Of a DNA stretch of 64,000 nt, positions 57,661-64,000 are shown piece after piece. Origin of the DNA: Kordia sp. (GTDB lineage Bacteria; Bacteroidota; Bacteroidia; Flavobacteriales; Flavobacteriaceae). The notes beneath the pieces are model-generated. The model saw nothing but the letters and a program-made list of their open reading frames with translations. It did no database searches and was not told the DNA's origin. A program made the translations under genes and the position numbers. Location: NCBI RefSeq assembly GCF_022447245.1, contig NZ_JAKVBC010000026.1, positions 1 to 64,000 on the forward strand, read 5' to 3'. Position 1 is the stretch's first letter. Each line of letters begins with the position of its first letter.

Positions 57661-59121
57661 ATGAAACCAGCTAGACTTTCTTTACGTTCTCGAATATTTG
57701 CTTATATGATTCTTCTGATTCTTGTAGCATCTATTTTAATAGCGATCGTTACTATTAAACAATATAGAGAACAATCACGTGAATATCACGATAGAAGACT
57801 AGATAGAAAACAAGAGCAGGTACAATCGCATGTAGAGCATTTAATCAATAAAGAAACAACCTATGTTGTAAATGCTGAAAACTTAGGATATATTTTCCAA
57901 GATAGAGATGCTATCTACAAAATTGCGGATATTCTTAAATTAAATATCAACTTATATAGTCTTGAAGGCGATTTTATCATTACGTCCGATACTTCCATAC
58001 GAAGTGAAAATATTGTAGAATGTTTGCCTGCCAAAGTGTTGAATGGTTTACAAGATAGCGAGGAGAAAAAATTTAAAGATGAAAGTATTTTTGTAAATGA
58101 AATAGAATACCAATCTTCTTACAATATCATTACTGATGCAAAATCAAAACCATTAGGGATTATCAATCTGCAATTTGAGGTAGACGATTCTTTCGAAAAT
58201 GAATTAAATGAGTTTTTAGCACGTTTAGCTTTTGCATATCTCATCATGTTTATCATTGCCATTGCATTTGCCTATTATGTATCGCGATATATTACCAAGT
58301 CCTTGAAGAAAATTGGGGAAAAACTAGATCAAACTCGCTTCAATAAACGCAATGAAAAAATTATTGTTGAAAATGCAGGAGAAGAAATATTCAACCTAAT
58401 TACGGCATATAATAGTATGATTGATGAGTTGGAAGAAAGTGCCGTAAAACTGGCAAAAAGCGAGCGTGAACAAGCTTGGCGCGAAATGGCAAAACAGGTT
58501 GCGCATGAAATTAAAAATCCGTTGACACCTATGCGCTTGACTGTACAAAGTTTTCAACGTAAGTTTGATCCAAATGATTCTGGAATTCATCAAAAAGTAG
58601 ATGAATATAGCAAGACAATTATTCAGCAAATAGATACTATGAGTAACATTGCGTCAGCGTTTTCTAACTTTGCAAAAATGCCAGCACAGCAAAATGAAAT
58701 GTTGAATGTGGTTGAAATTACGCGTTTGGCGATGGAACTTTTTAATGAAAGTTATATTAACTATTCGTACGATGAAGAAGAAATTATTGCCAAATTTGAT
58801 CGTACGCAACTTATACGAGTTATCACTAATTTGGTAAAAAATGCCATTCAAGCCATTTCAGATGATCGTCCGCCACGTATTGATGTTCGTGTCTTTGAAG
58901 AAAACAATATGGTTATCATCACTGTAAAAGACAATGGAATTGGTATTACAAAGGAAAACGAACCAAAAATATTTGAGCCAAAGTTTACCACGAAAACAAG
59001 CGGAATGGGATTAGGACTCGGAATGGTAAAAAATATTGTAGAAACTTACGATGGAAGTATTACTTTTACATCTGAAGAAAATGAAGGCACAACATTTAGG
59101 GTGTCATTTCCAAAAAACTAA
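57661..59121 (+). CDS. Sensor histidine kinase (NtrY-like)
   Basis: 486 aa from the ATG at 57661; codons before it have no good start. Membrane helices at about 15-35 and 190-215 flank an extracytoplasmic sensor domain. A HAMP-like linker 'YYVSRYITKSLKKIGEKLDQ' follows, then HisKA with the phospho-acceptor His282 in 'QVAHEIKNPLTPMRLT', and HATPase_c with 'NLVKNAIQAI', 'VKDNGIGI' and 'GMGLGLGMVKNIVE'. The block 'HEIKNPLTPMRLT' is typical of NtrY-type kinases. No response regulator gene lies next to it. Confidence 0.92.
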   Translation: MKPARLSLRSRIFAYMILLILVASILIAIVTIKQYREQSREYHDRRLDRKQEQVQSHVEHLINKETTYVVNAENLGYIFQDRDAIYKIADILKLNINLYSLEGDFIITSDTSIRSENIVECLPAKVLNGLQDSEEKKFKDESIFVNEIEYQSSYNIITDAKSKPLGIINLQFEVDDSFENELNEFLARLAFAYLIMFIIAIAFAYYVSRYITKSLKKIGEKLDQTRFNKRNEKIIVENAGEEIFNLITAYNSMIDELEESAVKLAKSEREQAWREMAKQVAHEIKNPLTPMRLTVQSFQRKFDPNDSGIHQKVDEYSKTIIQQIDTMSNIASAFSNFAKMPAQQNEMLNVVEITRLAMELFNESYINYSYDEEEIIAKFDRTQLIRVITNLVKNAIQAISDDRPPRIDVRVFEENNMVIITVKDNGIGITKENEPKIFEPKFTTKTSGMGLGLGMVKNIVETYDGSITFTSEENEGTTFRVSFPKN

Positions 59122-59129
59122 ATAAAACC

Positions 59130-59912
59130 ATGAGCTACGAAAACATATTAGTACAAGAAGACAACGGAATTGCAACGATTACTATTAATCGTCCAAAAAA
59201 ACTAAATGCACTTAACAGAGATACGATTCAAGAATTGCACAATGCTTTTGAAGCTTTGGATGCTTCGGTAGATGCAAAAGTAATTGTCCTGACAGGAAGT
59301 GGAGAAAAAGCTTTTGTTGCTGGCGCTGATATTAGTGAATTTGCACATTTCTCTGTAGAAGAAGGAGGAAAATTAGCGGCAAAAGGACAAGAATTATTGT
59401 TTGATTTTGTACAAAACTTAAGCACGCCTGTTATTGCTGCTGTAAATGGATTTGCACTAGGTGGCGGATTGGAATTAGCAATGGCAGCACACTTTAGAGT
59501 AGCTAGTGATAATGCTAAAATGGGCTTGCCTGAAGTATCTTTAGGAGTAATTCCTGGATATGGTGGAACTCAGCGTTTGCCACAGTTGGTAGGAAAAGGA
59601 AAAGCCATGGAAATGGTCATGACTGCTGGAATGATTGGTGCTGAAGAAGCAAAACAATGCGGATTGGTAAATCATGTAACTACACAAGAAGAATTATTAC
59701 CACTTGCATATAAATTGGCTAGTAAAATCATGCGAAATTCTTTAGTAGCGATTCGCGGCGCTATCAAAGCCATTAATGCAAATTATACTGATGGTGTAAA
59801 TGGTTATGAAACAGAAATTTCAGAATTTGGAAATTGTTTTGGAACAGAAGATTTTAAAGAAGGAACAACGGCATTCTTAGAAAAAAGAAAAGCAGATTTT
59901 CCAGGAAAATAG
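59130..59912 (+). CDS. Enoyl-CoA hydratase/isomerase family (crotonase)
   Basis: 260 aa. Oxyanion-hole residues are in 'FVAGADISEFAHF' and 'NGFALGGGLELAMAAHFRVA', and the catalytic Glu in 'KMGLPEVSLGVIPGYGGTQRL'. The form fits short-chain enoyl-CoA or crotonyl-CoA hydratases of fatty acid or butyrate-like pathways in the cytoplasm. Starts 8 bases after the histidine kinase stop, so the genes share a transcript. Confidence 0.92.
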   Translation: MSYENILVQEDNGIATITINRPKKLNALNRDTIQELHNAFEALDASVDAKVIVLTGSGEKAFVAGADISEFAHFSVEEGGKLAAKGQELLFDFVQNLSTPVIAAVNGFALGGGLELAMAAHFRVASDNAKMGLPEVSLGVIPGYGGTQRLPQLVGKGKAMEMVMTAGMIGAEEAKQCGLVNHVTTQEELLPLAYKLASKIMRNSLVAIRGAIKAINANYTDGVNGYETEISEFGNCFGTEDFKEGTTAFLEKRKADFPGK

Positions 59913-59933
59913 ACAAGAAAAAATAATATATAA

Positions 59934-59971
59934 AAAGTCATGGTTTTTTTAATCATGGCTTTTTTTTGTTT
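59934..59971 (+). terminator. Terminator after the crotonase gene
   Basis: AAAAGTCATG / CATGGCTTTT with an A/T loop, then eight T. Confidence 0.7.
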
Positions 59972-60155
59972 CAAAATGAAGTAAATAAGAAGCATTTACA
60001 CCTTGAGATACATACAAGTATTTCTTCGTGTTTTTTATGAACATGTACGATTTTTTGGTGTTTATTGTAGAAAAATAATAATTTACAGTAGGGAAAAGTA
60101 TTTTTTTTGATGTTATTATAATATCTACCTAAGCCAATTTACTAAAACAACCAAC

Positions 60156-61158
60156 ATGAAAAAACTACTACTAAGCTGTGCATTTTGCATATATATTCTT
60201 GGGGTAAGTGCGCAATGCGGCATTCATCCAATTATGAATTTGACGCTAAATTCAAAACAATCCCAGCGATCCAGATTATGATAATCCTGAATTATCACAA
60301 CCTCGTATCAATTATTATTTAGAGCAACTTTCAGCAATGTATAACAATCCGCAAAACTCTGCGGATATTGATTCTTTATTTAATGAATTTCAATTTCATG
60401 TGGATCCAATGACCCTACAATACCATAATACTTTGTTAAATGTAGATACAAATGCCAGTTGGGTTTAAACATTGAAGGACACAGGAACTGCTGGAATTAC
60501 AGATTTTGACAACATCTTATCTCAATATCAATTTTCTGTTTCATCTTTTAATGATTGGACAATTCCTCCTTATGCAGGAAAAACTATTTTCGAATTAGAG
60601 TCGACCTTTGATTTTATAAACACTTATGCATTATGTGACGATTTGCAGAATGCAATCACAGAAGATTTGAATTACGATTTAGCTTTTTACAATGATAATA
60701 TTTGTAGCTATGATGGAATTACTTACACTATTGAAACCTCCGAACTGCCTCCACAACAAGCTCCTGTAGTAGCTTGTGATGTATTTAAAAATCCGGCAAA
60801 TAGTTATGTCTTTTGTCTTAAAAGACGCCTGTATATTTAGCATGCCAAATACGCAAACGCGTTTTGTTATGGTTTCTAATGATTGTAGTACAGTTAATTT
60901 TTTAAGAATATTATCTGCATCAGAAAATGAATTAACAGGTGTGAAAATCTATCCAAATCCAACCTCAGATGTATTGAATATTGAAGGAATTGAAAATATC
61001 AAAGCTGTGGAGCTACATTCAATTTTAGGAAAACAACTTTCTATTTCAATAAATGATTTTACCCGTATTGATGTAAGTGCCTAGAAAATGGAGTGTACTT
61101 CTTGAGAGTCATAGATGATAAAAATCGTACTGTGATTAAGAAATTCATCAAACAGTAA
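60156..61158 (+). pseudogene. Decayed small T9SS-secreted protein
   Basis: ATG 60156 opens a signal peptide 'LLSCAFCIYILGVSAQ'. Frame shifts follow near 60240 and again before 60830, TAA at 60466-60468 interrupts 'NASWV*TLKDTG', and one base is lost near 61080. In corrected frames the protein ends in a T9SS sorting domain, 'LTGVKIYPNPTSDVLNIE' to 'VIKKFIKQ'. The mid part ('PRINYYLEQLSAMYNNPQ') has no known domain. At least three indels and one stop. Confidence 0.78.
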
Positions 61159-61177
61159 AAAAGTGAATTAATCACAT

Positions 61178-61214
61178 AAAAAAATCCTGTTCATTACGAA
61201 CAGGATTTTTATTT
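61178..61214. terminator. Bidirectional terminator between convergent genes
   Basis: AAAATCCTGTTC / GAACAGGATTTT, perfect 12-bp stem with loop ATTAC and runs of A and T on both sides; it lies between the decayed T9SS gene and the S46 peptidase. Confidence 0.85.
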
Positions 61215-61231
61215 TAAGTCTGTATTGTAGA

Positions 61232-63376
61232 TTATTTTTTAATCGTCAATTCTTTAATAATATTGTCAGCACCAGATAACTTATCAACCAACCAAAATAC
61301 ATATCTGATATCTACATTAATGGTACGTTGTAATTTATCGTCAAAAATAACATCACCAGCCATAGCTTCAATATTTCCATCAAACGCCAATCCAATTAAT
61401 TCTCCTTTTCCATTTAATACAGGAGAACCTGAATTTCCACCAGTAATATCATTATTTGTCAAGAAATTTACTGGCATGTATCCGTTTTTATCAGCATACT
61501 GTCCGTAATCTTTCTTTTTGTATAAATCCAATACATCAGCAGGAAGATCAAATTCTTGATCGTTTGGCTTGTATTTCGCAATCATACCTTTCATCGTAGT
61601 ATAATTGTTAATTTTTGCATCATTACGAGTATCTTTTGGTAATGCAACTACCTTCCCATAGGATAAACGTAAAGTTGAGTTTGCATCAGGATATTTTACC
61701 TTACTTAATTTTGATTCGCGCAATCCTTGAACAAACTTTCTATACGCTTTATCATAACTTTCTTTAGCAGCAGCAATGTTTTCAGGTTGACTTCTATATT
61801 GCGTCAATAAATCTTTTGATAATAAATATAAAGGATCATTTTCAAGCAACGCTTTATTTGGGAACATTAAGAAAGCTTCCAAACGCTTTTTAGAAGTAAA
61901 AATACTTAGTTCAAATATAGCATCTACATAGCCTTTGAAGTCATTATTTATTTCAGCACTAATTTGTTTCACTAATGGCGGTAATTCGTACCCAGATTTT
62001 TCAACATACAATTTCAACTGTGCAGCCATAACATCCTTTTCTAAAGGCATGTATGCATTTTTAAACATATTATCAATAAGTCCTTGTAGTCGTGGACGTA
62101 ATTCGTCACGTTTTGCTTTATTCTGATCTAAATAATATTCTAAATTTCTTCCCAATCTTGCTGGTGATGCAGCGAAAGTGCTTCCACGTAATACACCAAT
62201 TAAATAATTGTTATGACGTGCTTTGTCATTTGTTAAAGCATAATAGTTATTAATATCATTAACGACATTTCCATAGGTTGCTTTGTTACGTTTTTTATTT
62301 GCCCAACGATTAAATTTCTTTTCCAAGTCACGTTTTTTCTCAGCAGTTTTATGCTTGGTTAAGGCATCAATCATTCCTTGTCTATTTTTCCAATAATTTG
62401 CAATTCCAGCATATTTAGAAGCATATTTTAAATTGATGTCTTCGCTTTTGTCCATGTGCTTTTTCATAGCATCCATACTTGTTTTTGAAGCTTCTACCCA
62501 AGCAGGATACGCGTAGTTTACATTTTGAGCAATTCCTTCTGCTGGCATCCAACGGTTTGTACGTCCTGGATACCCTAAAATCATAGCAAAATCATCTTCT
62601 TTTACACCGCCTAAATTTACAGCTAAGTGTCTTTTAGGTTTCATAGGAATGTTATCTTCTGAATATTTTGCAGCATTTCCGTCTTTGTCAGTATATACTC
62701 TAAATAATGAAAAATCTCCTGTATGACGTGGCCATTCCCAGTTATCAGTGTCTCCACCAAATTTCCCAATGCTTTCTGTTGGTGTTCCTACCAAACGAAC
62801 ATCATCATAATCTTCGTACACAAAATAATAGAATTCATTTCCTTGAAAAAAGGAACGTACAGAAACAGTATACTTTCCACCTTCATTATTTTCTTGTTCA
62901 ATAAGAGCAATTTCCTTGTTGATAGCAGCTTGTCTTTCCTTTTCTGTCATGCTATCATTCACTTTTGCTAAAATTCGTTTGCTTACATCATCCATTCGCA
63001 CGAAAAAACGAACAGATAAACTCTGAGGCTTTAGTTCTTCATCAAGGCTTTTTGCCCAAAATCCATTTTTTAAATGATTTTTTTCTTCTGTAGATAATTC
63101 AGCAATGGCGTCATATCCGCAATGGTGATTTGTTAATACCAAACCTTGGTCAGAAATTATACTTGCCGTACAACCACCATTAAATTGCACAATAGCGTCT
63201 TTTAAACTGTTGTTATTAATGCTGTAAATTTCTTCGGCGGTTAATTGTAACCCCATTTTTTGCATATCTCTGTGATTTAAACGCTCTATATGCATTAAAA
63301 ACCACATACCTTCATTGGCATTAGATGTAGGCATCATAAAAATGCATACAATCATAAATAGAAAAGCTTTCTTCAT
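61232..63376 (-). CDS. S46-family dipeptidyl-peptidase (DPP7/DPP11 type)
   Basis: 714 aa, with a signal peptide (about 1-20). The trypsin-fold triad is visible as His in 'VLTNHHCGYDAI' and Ser in 'ITGGNSGSPVLNGKGEL'; the Asp lies in the 'DTDNWEWPRHTGDF' region. The helical domain between is as in family members. 'GLAFDGNIEAMAGD' carries Gly rather than the Arg that, as I recall, marks Asp/Glu-specific DPP11, so a DPP7-like preference is more likely. It releases dipeptides from peptide N-termini in the periplasm, feeding amino acid catabolism. Confidence 0.93.
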   Translation of the reverse strand: MKKAFLFMIVCIFMMPTSNANEGMWFLMHIERLNHRDMQKMGLQLTAEEIYSINNNSLKDAIVQFNGGCTASIISDQGLVLTNHHCGYDAIAELSTEEKNHLKNGFWAKSLDEELKPQSLSVRFFVRMDDVSKRILAKVNDSMTEKERQAAINKEIALIEQENNEGGKYTVSVRSFFQGNEFYYFVYEDYDDVRLVGTPTESIGKFGGDTDNWEWPRHTGDFSLFRVYTDKDGNAAKYSEDNIPMKPKRHLAVNLGGVKEDDFAMILGYPGRTNRWMPAEGIAQNVNYAYPAWVEASKTSMDAMKKHMDKSEDINLKYASKYAGIANYWKNRQGMIDALTKHKTAEKKRDLEKKFNRWANKKRNKATYGNVVNDINNYYALTNDKARHNNYLIGVLRGSTFAASPARLGRNLEYYLDQNKAKRDELRPRLQGLIDNMFKNAYMPLEKDVMAAQLKLYVEKSGYELPPLVKQISAEINNDFKGYVDAIFELSIFTSKKRLEAFLMFPNKALLENDPLYLLSKDLLTQYRSQPENIAAAKESYDKAYRKFVQGLRESKLSKVKYPDANSTLRLSYGKVVALPKDTRNDAKINNYTTMKGMIAKYKPNDQEFDLPADVLDLYKKKDYGQYADKNGYMPVNFLTNNDITGGNSGSPVLNGKGELIGLAFDGNIEAMAGDVIFDDKLQRTINVDIRYVFWLVDKLSGADNIIKELTIKK

Positions 63377-63556
63377 GTTTTGATTTTTTTGAGGGCTAAA
63401 GATATTAAAATTGCAATAGAAAAATGTTAATGCAACTCAGTATCTTTTAGCTTTTTTGAAGATAGTAGCTAGTTCCATTATTAGTTTTTGATAATTAACT
63501 GTTTTACAGTGATTTTTGTTTGGGATTTGATAAAAATTTACAGCTATTTGGAAAGA

Positions 63557-63596
63557 GAAAGCTTTCTGAAAATTCAAACTTTCAGAAAGCTTTTTA
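63557..63596. terminator. Terminator after peptide gene G
   Basis: AAAGCTTTCTGAAA / TTTCAGAAAGCTTT around an 8-base loop, followed by T on both strands; 3 bases after the peptide stop. Confidence 0.8.
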
Positions 63597-63598
63597 AA

Positions 63599-63772
63599 TT
63601 ACATAATGTCACAATCGTCAACTAACATAGATGCAGGACAATTATTACCGTCGCCAGGAAAATGGTGTGTGTAAAAAATCCATCCTCCAACGATATTATT
63701 AATTTCCTGTGATTTAAAAGTTGAAATTCGCTGTTTGTTAATCTTTAATAATGTAAGGTTTCTTTTTTTCAT
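63599..63772 (-). CDS. GG-leader RiPP-like precursor peptide (G), 57 aa
   Basis: Start set at the ATG at 63772, which gives 'MKKRNLTLLKINKQRISTFK' and 'SQEINNIVGG', the same leader plan as A-F. The 27-residue core begins with 'WIFYTHHFPGDGNNC' and has two Cys. Four aromatic residues in the first six give it a character unlike the others. A longer frame upstream is spacer. Its terminator is strong and no maturation gene is close. Confidence 0.7.
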   Translation of the reverse strand: MKKRNLTLLKINKQRISTFKSQEINNIVGGWIFYTHHFPGDGNNCPASMLVDDCDIM

Positions 63773-63859
63773 GATTAGAGTTTTTAAATTATCATAAGCT
63801 ATAGTAATCATCTGATAATCAATTATGAAAAAATGAAAGAGAAAAGGGAATAAACGTTG

Positions 63860-64000
63860 TTATTTTTGGTGTAAGCGTACTATTTTTTGCATCTGTTTTA
63901 GAAAGTTTGCCTTTTGTCTATAAGACACCAAAAGCTTACTGTCATTTTTTAAGGTAGCAATATATGTTGAATCTTCTTCCCAACTTGCTATTTGTGCTAA
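63860..64000 (-). CDS. Partial CDS, C-terminal end, possibly LytTR DNA-binding domain
   Basis: 46 codons remain before the window edge. 'STYIATLKNDSKLLVSYRQK' followed by 'ANFLKQM' resembles the last strands and helix of LytTR response regulators ('..L.NG..L.VSRR..'), though Tyr replaces the usual Arg. Its start is outside the window, so the assignment is weak. Confidence 0.4.
   Translation of the reverse strand, partial: LAQIASWEEDSTYIATLKNDSKLLVSYRQKANFLKQMQKIVRLHQK

Noticed and set aside
62707-62971. Plus-strand frames inside the S46 gene
   Set aside because: Antisense shadows of a strongly coding gene.

Overview
The window comes from a low-GC member of the Flavobacteriaceae (Bacteroidota). 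A Kordia-like marine flavobacterium is my best guess, but genus is inference. The evidence is several type IX secretion (T9SS) C-terminal sorting domains, flavobacterial promoters of the TAnnTTTG type, DUF4421 and TraB/GumN proteins, Bacteroidota-style GG-leader peptide precursors and an S46 peptidase. I saw no rRNA, tRNA, CRISPR array, transposase, prophage or replication origin.

Layout. 1-3.3 kb: a truncated subtilisin fragment, a GG-leader peptide gene and a lipoprotein prolyl oligopeptidase. 3.6-7.1 kb and 11.8-15.4 kb: two large T9SS-secreted proteases that share a C-terminal domain and an upstream DNA motif; the second is interrupted by a TGA. Between them are a methyltransferase, two broken sister peptide genes and a fused double-ATPase ABC protein. 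16-23.6 kb: an exonuclease, a hotdog protein, a decayed TPR regulator abutting another peptide gene, Ogt, a CNNM/CBS protein, a decayed T9SS protein, a peptide gene and a broken DinB-like gene. 23.6-33.9 kb: cytochrome c, hemB, a helicase split by stops, a TPR/AAA+ pair, thioesterase and DUF4421. 34-45.3 kb: hemF, two tandem peptide genes, EI24 remnant, GNAT, hemE, AlkB flanked by two four-helix-bundle remnants, hemCD fusion, hemA and an AraC regulator. 45.6-64 kb: a frameshifted PLP enzyme, TraB/GumN, hemH, MATE, a BNR/sortilin-like protein, hemJ, a histidine kinase, a crotonase, a decayed T9SS protein, an S46 peptidase, one more peptide gene and a partial CDS.

How genes work together. hemA, hemB, hemC+hemD (one polypeptide), hemE, hemF, hemJ and hemH cover heme synthesis from glutamyl-tRNA to protoheme except the glutamate-semialdehyde aminotransferase step (hemL), which is not here. 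The genes are spread over about 33 kb rather than lying in one operon. The secreted proteases (M12B-like, S8, S46, S9A) fit a peptide-scavenging lifestyle.

Two themes stand out. First, eight short genes encode peptides with a lanthipeptide-type leader ending in GG and a Cys-containing core, scattered without any recognisable LanB/LanC, radical SAM enzyme or C39 transporter. Second, at least ten genes are broken by in-frame stops or one-base shifts, several with only one lesion. Whether this is real decay or consensus error decides how much of the window is functional.
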